Shown here piece after piece: positions 43,160-52,023 of a DNA stretch of 64,000 bases. The translations under genes and the position numbers were made by a program. Origin of the DNA: Fusicatenibacter saccharivorans (GTDB taxonomy: Bacteria; Bacillota; Clostridia; Lachnospirales; Lachnospiraceae); assembly GCF_027667425.1 (NCBI RefSeq), contig NZ_JAQEGR010000007.1:1-64000 (forward strand), given 5' to 3'. Every line of letters begins with the position of its first letter. Within the stretch, counting starts at the first letter, position 1. The notes under the pieces were generated by a model. It saw only the letters and a program-made list of their open reading frames with translations, was not told the DNA's origin and made no database searches.

Positions 43160-44088
43160 ATAAGATTCCAAACAGACAGGCCATTTGCGAGGTTTTAATG
43201 AAACATGCCGAAACGGATAAAGATATCGTGGTGCTCTGCAGCGATTCCAGAGGAAGTGCTTCCCTGACACCGTTTGCAAATGCGTATCCGGAGCAGTTTG
43301 TGGAGATGGGTATCGCGGAGCAGGATCTGGTCAGCGTTTCTGCCGGTCTTGCAAAATGCGGCAAGAAAGCATTTGCGGCATCTCCGGCGTGCTTCCTCTC
43401 CACCAGAAGCTATGAGCAGGCGAAGATTGACTGTGCATACTCCAACACCAATGTAAAGCTGATCGGTATCAGCGGCGGTGTGAGCTACGGTGCGCTTGGC
43501 ATGAGCCATCATTCTGCACAGGATATCGCAGCAATGGCAGCCATTCCGAATATGCGTGTGTATCTGCCAAGCGACCGTTTCCAGACAGCAAAACTGGTTG
43601 AGGCGCTCCTTACCGATGAAAAACCGGCTTATATCCGAGTGGGAAGAAATGCCGTTGCGGATATTTACAGCGAAGAAAATACCCCGTTTGAGATGGATAA
43701 GGCAACGGCTCTCTCGGAAGGCACCGATGTTTTACTGGTAGCCTGCGGTGAGATGGTCCGCCCGGCGCTCGATGCAGCTGCTATGCTGAAAGAAGAGGGA
43801 ATCAGCGCAGGACTGCTCGATATGTACTGTGTGAAACCGCTGGACAAAGAGGGCCTGGTAGAGGCTGCAAAGAAGGCAAAAGTTGTCATTTCGATCGAAG
43901 AGCACGCTCCATTTGGCGGCCTTGGTTCGATGGTAAGCCAGGTGGTCGGCGCAGAGTGCCCGCGTAAGGTAGTCAACATGTCTCTGCCGGATGCACCGGT
44001 GATCACGGGAACTTCTAAAGAAGTCTTTGACTATTATGGACTGAATGCCGAGGGCATTGCAAAAAAAGCGAAAGAATTACTGGCTTAA
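43156..44088 (+). CDS. Transketolase, C-terminal (pyrimidine-binding) subunit
   Basis: The 310-residue second subunit with the catalytic Glu of the pyrimidine domain (FVEMGIAEQDLVSVSAGLA), SYEQAKIDCAY, and a C-terminal regulatory domain (YCVKPLDKEGLVEAAKKA). The ATGA overlap with the first subunit gives equimolar synthesis. A strong terminator follows at 44162, so the kinase gene downstream has separate or read-through transcription. Confidence 0.93.
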   Translation: MNKIPNRQAICEVLMKHAETDKDIVVLCSDSRGSASLTPFANAYPEQFVEMGIAEQDLVSVSAGLAKCGKKAFAASPACFLSTRSYEQAKIDCAYSNTNVKLIGISGGVSYGALGMSHHSAQDIAAMAAIPNMRVYLPSDRFQTAKLVEALLTDEKPAYIRVGRNAVADIYSEENTPFEMDKATALSEGTDVLLVACGEMVRPALDAAAMLKEEGISAGLLDMYCVKPLDKEGLVEAAKKAKVVISIEEHAPFGGLGSMVSQVVGAECPRKVVNMSLPDAPVITGTSKEVFDYYGLNAEGIAKKAKELLA

Positions 44089-44161
44089 CCAGAAATGGAA
44101 TCAGCGGTGAATGTGATAGCCCGCAGGGAACTGTAAACTGCCGCAGGTCTGCGTATGCCAT

Positions 44162-44210
44162 GTTCCTGCGTGCCCGGGCGGAAGAAAATCCGGGAACGCA
44201 GGAACTTTTT
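44162..44210 (+). terminator. Strong terminator after the transketolase genes
   Basis: GTTCCTGCGTgCCCGG / CCGGGaACGCAGGAAC plus TTTTT. The 197 bases between it and the kinase hold no convincing gene; TATAAAATTTT at about 44380 may be part of a kinase promoter. Confidence 0.9.
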
Positions 44211-44407
44211 CTATATAATCAGGAACAAATCGTTCTGCGGAAGATGTTGGAATGTGTGGTAATCGCCAAAGATCTTGCCTATAGGGGCAGGGTGAATGCT
44301 GCGACAATAGAAAATGACGCATGGTGTGTTGAAAAACAGGGTGTATTCAGCGTTATTCGAGATGGGGATCTGGATATTTATAAAATTTTAGGAACGGAGC
44401 TGGAAAA

Positions 44408-45895
44408 ATGGAGAAAAGGTATATCATCGGAATTGACCAGAGCACGCAGGGAACGAAAGCGCTGCTCTTTGATGGGGAGGGACATTTACTCCGCCGTACC
44501 GACCTGCCGCACCGGCAGATTGTCAATGAAAAGGGATGGGTGTCCCATGATCTGAATGAGATTTACCGGAATACAGTACAGACGGTAAAAACGCTGGTGG
44601 CAGAGTCCGGTGTTGCACCGGAAGAAATCGCCGGAATCGGCATCAGCAATCAGCGTGAGACGACGGCGATCTGGGACAAGGCGACCGGGGAACCGCTGGA
44701 AGAGGCAATTGTATGGCAGTGCGGCCGCGCAAGCGGCATTGCGCAGGAGATTGCGGAGCAGGGGCACGCAGAGGAGATCCGCGAGGCGACGGGTCTGCAG
44801 CTTTCGGCTTATTTTCCTGCTGCAAAGATGGCGTGGCTGCTTCGAAACGGCGGAGAAGAAAGACAGAAACGTGCTGCAGACGGGAAACTCTGCCTGGGTA
44901 CGATTGACAGCTGGCTGGTTTACAAGCTGACGGGGGATCATGCATTTAAAACAGATTTTTCAAATGCGTCGAGAACGCAGTTGTTTAATTTGAAAACACT
45001 GGCATGGGATAAGAAGATCTGTGAGATGTTCGGGATTCCGGTCTGTGCGCTGGCCAGGGTGTGCAATTCCGATGCGGTGTATGGAGCCACGACGATGGAA
45101 GGATTGTTTTCCGAGCCGGTTCCGATCTGTGGTGTATTAGGCGACTCTCATGCGGCTCTGTTCGGACAGGGCTGTTTAAAACCGGGCATGATCAAGGCGA
45201 CGTACGGAACGGGTTCTTCGCTGATGATGAACATTGGAGACAAGCCGATTAAAAGCAGTCACGGCGTTGTGACATCTCTTGCGTGGGGAAGAGGCGGCAA
45301 GGTGGACTATGTGCTGGAAGGCAATCTGAACTACACCGGAGCGGTGATTACCTGGCTGAAGGATGATCTGAAGCTGATTTCTTCGGCAAAAGAGACGGAA
45401 GGACTGGCAAGGGAGGCAAATCCGGCGGACCGCACCTATCTGGTTCCGGCGTTTACCGGGCTTGGCGCGCCGTACTGGGATGAGAAAGCAACGGCATCAA
45501 TCAGCGGAATTACCCGCACCACAGGAAAAGCTGAGGTGATAAAAGCGGCTCTCGACTGCATTGCCTACCAGATCACCGACCTTGTCCGTGCGATGGAGCA
45601 GGATACCGGCATGCGGATCGAGGAACTCCGTGTAGACGGCGGCCCGACACGAAACGGATATCTGATGCAGTTCCAGAGTGATATTACGAATAAACGCGTA
45701 AATATTCCGGACGCGGAGGAGCTTTCCGGCATCGGAGCGGCTTATATGGCCGGTATTTCAGCCGGGGTCTACGATCTGGAAAAACTCGCGGGAAATATGA
45801 ACCGAAGTGTGTATGAACCGAAGATGGACGATGAAATCCGGGAGAAGAAGTATGCCGGATGGAAAGTGGCTGTCGACGGGGTGTTAAGTAAATAG
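44408..45895 (+). CDS. FGGY-family carbohydrate kinase
   Basis: A 495-residue sugar kinase of the FGGY family, closest in appearance to glycerol/xylulose kinases: phosphate-1 motif IGIDQSTQGTKALLFD, GIGISNQRETTAIWD, the adenosine region YGTGSSLMMN and the FGGY-type signatures VPAFTGLGAPYWDEKA and ELRVDGGPTRN. The product presumably feeds the split transketolase upstream. GGAACGGAGC precedes the ATG. Glycerol kinase itself cannot be excluded: the RETT motif and APYW are shared with GlpK, but no glycerol genes are nearby. Confidence 0.88.
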   Translation: MEKRYIIGIDQSTQGTKALLFDGEGHLLRRTDLPHRQIVNEKGWVSHDLNEIYRNTVQTVKTLVAESGVAPEEIAGIGISNQRETTAIWDKATGEPLEEAIVWQCGRASGIAQEIAEQGHAEEIREATGLQLSAYFPAAKMAWLLRNGGEERQKRAADGKLCLGTIDSWLVYKLTGDHAFKTDFSNASRTQLFNLKTLAWDKKICEMFGIPVCALARVCNSDAVYGATTMEGLFSEPVPICGVLGDSHAALFGQGCLKPGMIKATYGTGSSLMMNIGDKPIKSSHGVVTSLAWGRGGKVDYVLEGNLNYTGAVITWLKDDLKLISSAKETEGLAREANPADRTYLVPAFTGLGAPYWDEKATASISGITRTTGKAEVIKAALDCIAYQITDLVRAMEQDTGMRIEELRVDGGPTRNGYLMQFQSDITNKRVNIPDAEELSGIGAAYMAGISAGVYDLEKLAGNMNRSVYEPKMDDEIREKKYAGWKVAVDGVLSK

Positions 45896-46061
45896 GAGAC
45901 TTGTGCTCTGTGCGGCGGGAGGTTTTTTGCGCCTGACGGTGGGATGACGAAGGGGGGACGCGGGCATTACTGTGCACTCGGCAAATACGCGTTTGTGATA
46001 AGAAAACGAAAACGCATACGTGCGTGATTGAGAAATTTGAAAAATAAAATAATCTACAAAC

Positions 46062-46096
46062 AAAAAGGAACGATTTGGATAGAACGTTCCTTTTTT
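46062..46096. terminator. Terminator after the FGGY kinase
   Basis: AAAAAGGAACG / CGTTCCTTTTTT, 11-bp stem with T run, about 170 bases after the kinase stop. Confidence 0.85.
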
Positions 46097-46284
46097 GCAT
46101 ATAGAGAATAAATTGTACAGAAATAAAAGGCGCTGTATAAACAGCGCGTAATGCTGATAGAATGCGAGAAAACAGCAAGAAAAAGAGGATTAAACTTGTA
46201 GTTCAATGAAGAAAAAAATAGATGTGGTATAGTATCAAGAAAAAGGGATTTCGCATGAAGGAAAGTTCAATAGAAGATGTATTA

Positions 46285-46355
46285 GAGCGTGTCTGAAAAA
46301 TCATTTCCACAAACTGGGACTCGCAGCTTGCGAAAAGCCTTTTTCAGACACGCTC
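46285..46355 (-). mobile_element. 71-bp palindromic MITE-like repeat, copy 2
   Basis: Perfect terminal inverted repeats GAGCGTGTCTGAAAAA / TTTTTCAGACACGCTC, flanked by TA on both sides (TTA-element-TAG), which fits a TA target duplication as made by IS630/mariner-type transposases. Reverse orientation to the copy at 39458. Confidence 0.8.
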
Positions 46356-46383
46356 TAGAGTGTACATTATGCAAAAAAAGGAG

Positions 46384-46430
46384 GGACAAGAGTTTGTCCG
46401 GTAAAAAACAGGAAGTATGGTAAGATAAGC
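46384..46430 (+). promoter_or_regulatory. Palindromic operator/promoter block, copy 1
   Basis: GGACAAGAGTTTGTCC (46384-46399) is a 16-bp palindrome; 21 bases later comes TAAGATAA in the context ATGGTAAGATAA. The same palindrome-gap-ATGGTAAGATAA arrangement recurs at 52713-52757, and a weaker palindrome at 62748. Likely a regulated promoter for the phosphoesterase cluster. Confidence 0.5.
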
Positions 46431-46485
46431 TGGTAATGGAGAACGTATGCAGATTCGTATGGATGAAAAAGGGAGGATTCTGTTT

Positions 46486-47205
46486 ATGGCTACTTACGTT
46501 ATTTCTGATATTCACGGTGAGTATGAGAGATTCATGGAGCTGCTGGAAGAAATCGAGTTGAAAGATACAGATACGCTCTATGTTCTGGGTGATGTTTTAG
46601 ACCGGGGTGAGCATCCGATTAAGGTGATATTGAAACTGATGGAAATGCCGAATGCGTTCTGTATCGTGGGGAACCATGAGGTGATGGCGCTGGAATGTCT
46701 GCGGTTTCTCTGTCAGGAAATCACAGATCTTGCCATTGAGGAAGTGGATGCTGAACTGCTGGACAATCTTGTTCTCTGGAAGTATAACGGCGGTGATGCT
46801 ACGATCCGGGAATTTCGGGCGCTGGATCCCGAGATGCGGGAGGAAGTACTGAATTTTCTGGAGGATTTCAGTCTGTATGAGGAGCTTACAGTGGGAGAAA
46901 AACAGTATCTGCTGGTGCATGGAGGGCTGGGTGGATTCACACCGGAAAAGAGGATCGAGGAATATTCCCTGCACGATCTTGTATGGACCAGACCAGATTA
47001 TCAGAAGGAATACTTTGCGGATACAAATCTGGTAACAGGGCATACGCCGACGCAGACGATTCCTGACAATGACAATCCCGGGTATATTTATAAAAAATAT
47101 CACCACATTGCGATCGACTGCGGCGCATGCTTCCCGGGAGGGCGGCTGGCAGCAATCTGTCTGGAAACGGGGGAAGAGTTTTACAGTTCGGACAACAATG
47201 GGTGA
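46486..47205 (+). CDS. Metallophosphoesterase 1, PPP/lambda-phosphatase type
   Basis: A 239-residue calcineurin-like phosphoesterase with every two-metal motif: SDIHGEY (5-11), GDVLDRG, GNHEVMAL, HGGLGGF and GHTPT. The GDxHG/GDxxDRG/GNHE set is that of PPP-type enzymes (bacteriophage lambda phosphatase, PrpA/PrpE, ApaH), which act on phosphoproteins or dinucleoside polyphosphates. The ATG at 46486 follows GGGAGG. First of four related genes in 6.3 kb. The substrate cannot be named. Confidence 0.9.
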   Translation: MATYVISDIHGEYERFMELLEEIELKDTDTLYVLGDVLDRGEHPIKVILKLMEMPNAFCIVGNHEVMALECLRFLCQEITDLAIEEVDAELLDNLVLWKYNGGDATIREFRALDPEMREEVLNFLEDFSLYEELTVGEKQYLLVHGGLGGFTPEKRIEEYSLHDLVWTRPDYQKEYFADTNLVTGHTPTQTIPDNDNPGYIYKKYHHIAIDCGACFPGGRLAAICLETGEEFYSSDNNG

Positions 47206-47222
47206 AAGATTTTAGACGTTCC

Positions 47223-47429
47223 ATGATGCCAGCATCAGAAGACCGGGATCCGGAACCAGCAGAACAAGCGGGAAGATTTTTGAAACAGGACATGCCAAAA
47301 CACAAGCAGGAAAGCCGTTTTGGAAAAAATGAGCGGATAACGAAAGCTTTGAAGATTGCAGGAGCAGACATGAAAGCTGCGAAAGAAAAGGAGATTTTGG
47401 ATGCACTATATTATTACCGATATACATAA
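47223..47429 (+). CDS. Possible small basic protein (68 aa)
   Basis: A short frame between the first two phosphoesterases, overlapping the start of the second by 29 bases. It is rich in Lys/Glu/Ala (FGKNERITKALKIAGADMKAAKEKEILDAL) and could be helical. No ribosome site is evident at its ATG, so it may be non-coding; it is listed because it fills an otherwise empty 195-bp gap and would be translationally coupled. Confidence 0.3.
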   Translation: MMPASEDRDPEPAEQAGRFLKQDMPKHKQESRFGKNERITKALKIAGADMKAAKEKEILDALYYYRYT

Positions 47430-48057
47430 CGACAGCTGGCGGTTCATGAAATTGCTGGAAAAAATTGATCTCAAAGAGGAGGATCACCTGTATCTGCTTG
47501 GTGATTTGTTTGACCGCTGCATGGATCATCCAGACCCGGCGGGCGTGTATTTTCAGGTATTGAAGCTGGGGAAAAAATGTACTGTGATCCGCGGCAACCA
47601 CGATCATTGGCTTGCCAATTACATTTTCCGCTATTACGGGATGGATGAGAGAGACCGCGTCCTCCTGCAGTCGTATCCGTACAATTCCTTCCATCTTTTA
47701 CAGGAACGCCTGACGGAAGTTGATTTAAAGCAGCTCGCAGAGCGCATCCTTTCCTGGCCGGTACAGGTGGAAATCGAGGTGGACGGTCAGCCGTATCTGC
47801 TTGCCCATGCCTGTACGGCAGAACCGGGAAAATGGAAACTGGACAACTATTATCTGATGGGGGATTTGTGGTACAAGGTTTTTCTTCATGAGGGAGTGCA
47901 TGGATATATTTCCGTCTGCGGCCATCAGAACATGGGAAATGGATCCATCTGGAAGAATAAAAAAGAAAACGTTTATCTGTGTGACTGCGGCTGCGGTTTT
48001 GAGAATGGAAGACTGGGATGCCTTTGCCTGGAAACGAAGGAAACTTTCTATGTATAA
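47401..48057 (+). CDS. Metallophosphoesterase 2
   Basis: A 218-residue calcineurin-like phosphoesterase: TDIHND (6-11), GDLFDRC, GNHDHW, AHACTAEP and CGHQNMG. The last metal motif has GHQ instead of GHTPT, and the GDxxDR motif lacks the final Gly, so it is a divergent paralogue of the first enzyme. It ends with a Cys-rich strand (YLCDCGCGFENGRLGCLCLETKETF) like enzyme 1, where this strand reads IDCGACFPGGRLAAICLETGEEF. Ribosome site AAGGAG. 18 bp to the next gene. Confidence 0.88.
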   Translation: MHYIITDIHNDSWRFMKLLEKIDLKEEDHLYLLGDLFDRCMDHPDPAGVYFQVLKLGKKCTVIRGNHDHWLANYIFRYYGMDERDRVLLQSYPYNSFHLLQERLTEVDLKQLAERILSWPVQVEIEVDGQPYLLAHACTAEPGKWKLDNYYLMGDLWYKVFLHEGVHGYISVCGHQNMGNGSIWKNKKENVYLCDCGCGFENGRLGCLCLETKETFYV

Positions 48058-48075
48058 ACAAACAGAGGAAAAGCA

Positions 48076-48858
48076 ATGAAGCGATATATGATGTCAGATA
48101 TTCACGGATTTCTGGAGGCATTCGAGGCAGCTCTGAAAAAAACAGACCTTTCGGGGAAAAACCAGCTGATTCTGTTGGGCGATTACATAGATTATGGGCC
48201 AGATGGCCGGGCGGTGCTGGAAAAAGTCAGGGCATTGCAGGAAAAATATAGTTCGGAAAAAGTCATTGCCCTGATGGGAAACCATGAAAAAGCACTGCTG
48301 GACTGGCTGGAAGAATATGCGGATGTCAACCGGCATATCGGCAGTGTGGAACAATATCGCAGCCGGGAATGGCTGGCATCGGATGCAGATGGAGACTATG
48401 AAACGCTGCACAGCTTTCTGAAAGAAGAACATTTTCAAGAGTTTCTGGAAAAAGAAGCACACCTCTCAGAGGATTCCAGAAATGCAGAAGCAGTACGGCT
48501 GATGCTCGAAGATGCGTGGGAACTGATTACCTGGATGTGCCATCTTCCTTATTTTTATGAAACAGAGCGCCAGATTCTGGTGCACGCCGGAATTGCCGAA
48601 TGGGGCGGTAAAGACTGGCTGTGCGTGACCAGCAGGGAGCTGATGGTGGGGAAAAGAACGGTAAGCCGCGGAGCATTCCATAAGGATGTGATTGCAGGCC
48701 ACATTTCCACGGCAAAAATCAGCGGAAACAGGACATATGACGGTATCTGGCACGACGGTCAGAGCCACTATTATCTCGATGGAACCACCTGGCGGAGCGG
48801 AAAAATTCCGGTGCTGGAATATGACAGTGAAACTGAAAAATACAGAGAAATATGGTGA
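48076..48858 (+). CDS. Metallophosphoesterase 3
   Basis: A 260-residue paralogue: SDIHGFL, GDYIDYGPDG, GNHEKALLDW, VHAGIAEWGG and AGHISTA. A helical insertion of about 60 residues lies between the GNHE and VHAG motifs. The ribosome site AGAGGAAAAG precedes the ATG. It follows phosphoesterase 2 by 18 bp, so the two are surely co-transcribed. Substrate unknown; the GDYIDYGPDG and GNHE motifs are again of the PPP group. Confidence 0.88.
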   Translation: MKRYMMSDIHGFLEAFEAALKKTDLSGKNQLILLGDYIDYGPDGRAVLEKVRALQEKYSSEKVIALMGNHEKALLDWLEEYADVNRHIGSVEQYRSREWLASDADGDYETLHSFLKEEHFQEFLEKEAHLSEDSRNAEAVRLMLEDAWELITWMCHLPYFYETERQILVHAGIAEWGGKDWLCVTSRELMVGKRTVSRGAFHKDVIAGHISTAKISGNRTYDGIWHDGQSHYYLDGTTWRSGKIPVLEYDSETEKYREIW

Positions 48859-48920
48859 GACACGTTGTAATGCAGTACAGTAAGATCACGGCAGGGCAGA
48901 AAAAGTGATTTAGTCAAATT

Positions 48921-48958
48921 AAGCAAGTGGTAAAGTGGATTGCGGATATCCGCTTTGA
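48921..48958 (+). promoter_or_regulatory. Conserved palindromic leader block, copy 1 (before moxR)
   Basis: This 38-bp block is 84% identical (32/38) to 57442-57479. It centres on GCGGATATCCGC; in the other copy this is GCGAATATTCGC, so two paired positions changed together. An alternative pairing AAGTG/CGCTT is also kept. It lies 36 bases before the AAA+ gene. Could be an operator or an RNA hairpin. Confidence 0.5.
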
Positions 48959-48994
48959 AAAGATACAGGATCGAAACAGAAGGGAGTACATCAG

Positions 48995-50050
48995 ATGCAT
49001 TTACCAATCAGTGTGACACAGGATGAATTATTAGAAGTTTTGCTTCAGGTTGCGCCGGTACGGCCGGTCTTTATCTGGGGTGCACCCGGCATCGGAAAAT
49101 CCGCGTTAGTGGAAAAATTCGCAGACGAAGTCGGCCTGCCGTGCGTGTCGCTCCTCGGAAGCCAGCTCGCGCCGGAGGATATCATTGGCATTCCGCAGAT
49201 CCGGGGCGAGACATCGGAATTCCTTCCGCCGAAAATGATCGCCAGAAAAGAGCCATATGTCCTGTTCCTGGACGAACTCAACGCCTGTACGCAGGAAGTG
49301 CAGAAAGCCTTCTATTCCCTGATCCATGAGCGGCGGATCGGAGAATACCATCTTCCGGAGGGAAGCATTGTGATCGGAGCAGGAAACCGTGCCGAGGACA
49401 GCGCGATCGTAAAAACGATGTCGTCCGCCCTTTTAAACCGTATGTTCCATGTGCAGCTGAAAGCGGATGTGGGACAGTGGATCAAGTGGGCGCAGGCAGA
49501 AGGACTCCATCCGTGGGTCATTGACTATATCATCCAGCGGCCGGATCACCTCTTTTCCGAACCGCCGAAAACCGAAGAACCGTTTTCCACCCCGCGTTCC
49601 TGGCACATGCTGAGCGATGCGTTGAAGGAATACCGGGCCGGGGAGCAGGATATTTCGCAGGAAACATTAAAAATGATGGCGTACGCCTGCCTCTTGGAAC
49701 AGCATGCGGGGATGTTTCTTGCTTACACAAAAACACTGCGCAACACACATCTCTTGGATGACATTATCGCGCAGAAAGCAAAATGGCCGGACAAGCCGGA
49801 AAATCGGGATGTGCTGTATTTTCTCGCACAGTCCTTCCGCGCCAGACTGCTTGCAGAACTGCCGAAAAGCAAGCAGGGAATTTCCGGCGGCATGCTTTCC
49901 TTTGCGTACCGCGCCAAGGGCATGATCAAAGAACTCGCAGTCATCAATTTCGAAATCGCCCAGATGATCGTCGCAGCTGATGGGGCGGAGGCACTGCCGG
50001 ACTGGTTTATGATGGAAATCATCCGTGATCTGCCGCGGCTCGTCGGATGA
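48995..50050 (+). CDS. MoxR-family AAA+ ATPase
   Basis: A 351-residue MoxR/RavA-type AAA+ ATPase with Walker A GAPGIGKS (29-36), Walker B VLFLDEL (89-95) and the sensor GAGNRAED. The C-terminal lid domain follows. MoxR ATPases act as chaperones or remodelers together with VWA-domain partners, and such a partner starts 18 bp downstream. A 136-bp leader with a palindromic block separates it from the phosphoesterases upstream. Confidence 0.93.
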   Translation: MHLPISVTQDELLEVLLQVAPVRPVFIWGAPGIGKSALVEKFADEVGLPCVSLLGSQLAPEDIIGIPQIRGETSEFLPPKMIARKEPYVLFLDELNACTQEVQKAFYSLIHERRIGEYHLPEGSIVIGAGNRAEDSAIVKTMSSALLNRMFHVQLKADVGQWIKWAQAEGLHPWVIDYIIQRPDHLFSEPPKTEEPFSTPRSWHMLSDALKEYRAGEQDISQETLKMMAYACLLEQHAGMFLAYTKTLRNTHLLDDIIAQKAKWPDKPENRDVLYFLAQSFRARLLAELPKSKQGISGGMLSFAYRAKGMIKELAVINFEIAQMIVAADGAEALPDWFMMEIIRDLPRLVG

Positions 50051-50068
50051 AAAAGGAAGGAGAAAAGG

Positions 50069-51898
50069 ATGCCATACGTTCGAAGCAGGTATTACCGCGA
50101 AGAAGAAAAGCCGGCCGGGTACCGCAGAGTGGAGGCCGGCTTTGGTTTGCTGGAAAAAAATACACTGTTCCATCAACTGGATGGGTACATCACTGCAAAG
50201 CCCTCCCATCTGAATGCAAAAGGAAGTCTGGCCTGTGTTACGAAAGATGGAGATATCTACGTCAACATGCGGGCGAACCTGTCGCCGGAACAATGGTGCT
50301 ATGTGATGGCACACAACCTTCTGCACCTGGCGTTCGGCCACTTTGACAAAGCGAGCATCCCTTCCGACTGCGAATTTGTCCCGGCACTCTGGAACAAAGC
50401 CTGTGATATCTACATCACCAGATTCCTTTATGACATCCGCCTCGGCGAGCCGATCTGCGCAGATCCGGCGGAAGCATATCCGATCAAACTGAACAGCGAG
50501 CAGAAAATTTATGAATATCTGTTGAAGCACCAGGATAATGGTGCGCAGATCTGCGGGACAAACTCTGAAAAATTAAAGGATATGATCGGGGTAGAACGGC
50601 CGATCGTTTATAAAAAGGGAGAAAGAAATGCATATGCTGAAAAATTTTCCTATGCAGTCACTCATTCCATCAAATCTGCACTCTGCGATGCGGGAGGATA
50701 CGATCTTAAAACGAAAAAGAATACCGTCATTTCCAGAGCAGCAGAATGGTTCCTGTCCCATTATCCGCTGCTTGGAGGTCTTGCAGCTACATTTAAAATT
50801 GTGGAGGACATTGAAATGTGCCATCGGTATGAAATCCATATTGCAGCGGTTGACGCAGAGCAGGGAATCATTTATGCCAATCCGTCGTGCGGATTTTCGG
50901 AGGAAGAGTGGATTTTTGTTCTCGCGCATGAATATCTCCATGCCGGACTGCAGCACCAGAAACGGTGCAATGGGCGTGACTTCTTTCTGTGGAACATCGC
51001 CTGCGACTACGTCATCAACGACTGGCTGCACGAAATGGAGATCGGCAGAATGCCGCCGGATGGGCTGTTGTATGATGAAACACTTCACAACAAATCGGCA
51101 GAAAGTATCTATGATCTGATCGTGAAAGAGATCCGAAAGTACAAAAAGCTAAACACCTTCCGGGGCTTTGGCAGAGGTGATATGTTTAACGGAAACAGAC
51201 CGCATTTTACTGGAAGAGAAAACGGGGTCAGCCTGGATGAACTGCTGAAAAATGCACTGCGGGAGGGATTGGATTACCATCAGGAGCACAATCGTGGTTT
51301 CCTGCCGGCCGGGCTGGTGCAGGAAATCAGGGCGCTTGCGATGCCGGTCATTCCCTGGGATGCCGCGCTGACGAAGTGGTTTGACGTACAGTTTCCACCG
51401 CTGGAAAAACACCGTACCTATGCGCGGCCGAGCAGACGGCAGGGTGCCACGCCGGACATTCCAAGACCAGGATATGCGTATTACGAGCAGGATCTGGAGA
51501 GCCGGACCTTCGGTGTGGTCGTGGACACGTCCGGTTCCATGAGTGCAAAACAGATCGGTATGGCACTTGGCTCCATCGCCAGCTATGCCGCGGCGAAAGA
51601 TGTTCCGTTCGTGAGAATCATTTTCTGTGATGCCAAAGCGACGGATGCGGGATATCTGGCACCGGAAGATATTGCCGGACGGGTAAAAGTCACGGGACGA
51701 GGAGGAACCATACTGCAGCCGGGCGTGGATTGTCTGGAACAGGCGAACGATTTTCCAAAGGACGGGCCGATTCTGATTATTACGGACGGGGAGATTGAGA
51801 ATGACCTGAAGGTAAGACGAGAGCATGCATTTCTGCTTCCGAGAGGAAACCGGCTGCCGTTCCGGGCACGGGGAGAAGTGTTTTATTTTCGGGAATAG
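50069..51898 (+). CDS. VWA-domain protein with duplicated zincin-like (DUF2201) domain
   Basis: A 609-residue partner of the MoxR ATPase. Two homologous metallopeptidase-like units are visible: AHNLLHLAFGH (His82, His86, His91) followed by WNKACDIYITRFLYDIRLG, and AHEYLHAGLQH (His287, His291, His296) followed by WNIACDYVINDWLHEMEIG. Only the second keeps the HExxH glutamate (Glu288); the first has Asn83. A C-terminal VWA domain has the MIDAS motif DTSGSMS (486-492) and ITDGE. No signal peptide. Architecture MoxR + DUF2201/VWA is known; the tandem zincin unit with one dead site is unusual. AAGGAAGGAG precedes the ATG. Confidence 0.88.
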   Translation: MPYVRSRYYREEEKPAGYRRVEAGFGLLEKNTLFHQLDGYITAKPSHLNAKGSLACVTKDGDIYVNMRANLSPEQWCYVMAHNLLHLAFGHFDKASIPSDCEFVPALWNKACDIYITRFLYDIRLGEPICADPAEAYPIKLNSEQKIYEYLLKHQDNGAQICGTNSEKLKDMIGVERPIVYKKGERNAYAEKFSYAVTHSIKSALCDAGGYDLKTKKNTVISRAAEWFLSHYPLLGGLAATFKIVEDIEMCHRYEIHIAAVDAEQGIIYANPSCGFSEEEWIFVLAHEYLHAGLQHQKRCNGRDFFLWNIACDYVINDWLHEMEIGRMPPDGLLYDETLHNKSAESIYDLIVKEIRKYKKLNTFRGFGRGDMFNGNRPHFTGRENGVSLDELLKNALREGLDYHQEHNRGFLPAGLVQEIRALAMPVIPWDAALTKWFDVQFPPLEKHRTYARPSRRQGATPDIPRPGYAYYEQDLESRTFGVVVDTSGSMSAKQIGMALGSIASYAAAKDVPFVRIIFCDAKATDAGYLAPEDIAGRVKVTGRGGTILQPGVDCLEQANDFPKDGPILIITDGEIENDLKVRREHAFLLPRGNRLPFRARGEVFYFRE

Positions 51899-52023
51899 TG
51901 CGGCGTAGTCTGTGTCTCTGCAAGAAGCGATAGCAGCGGCAGAGAAAGCGGACAGAATTTGCGGATGATGTTTTGCGATACTTTAGAGAACAGAAACAGA
52001 GAACACGAGAGGAGACGCTGAGA

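Larger units (their letters stand above)
45896..46485. other. 590-bp intergenic region, no gene
   Basis: Holds a terminator (46062-46096), a small hairpin GCGCTGT/ACAGCGC (46130-46147), the second 71-bp repeat (46285-46355) and the palindrome/promoter-like block before the first phosphoesterase. Bases 45900-46060 show no feature I can support. Confidence 0.7.

Noticed and set aside
44160..44555. A 131-residue plus-strand frame between transketolase and kinase
   Set aside because: It begins in a terminator hairpin and ends inside the kinase gene in another frame; no ribosome site or recognisable domain.
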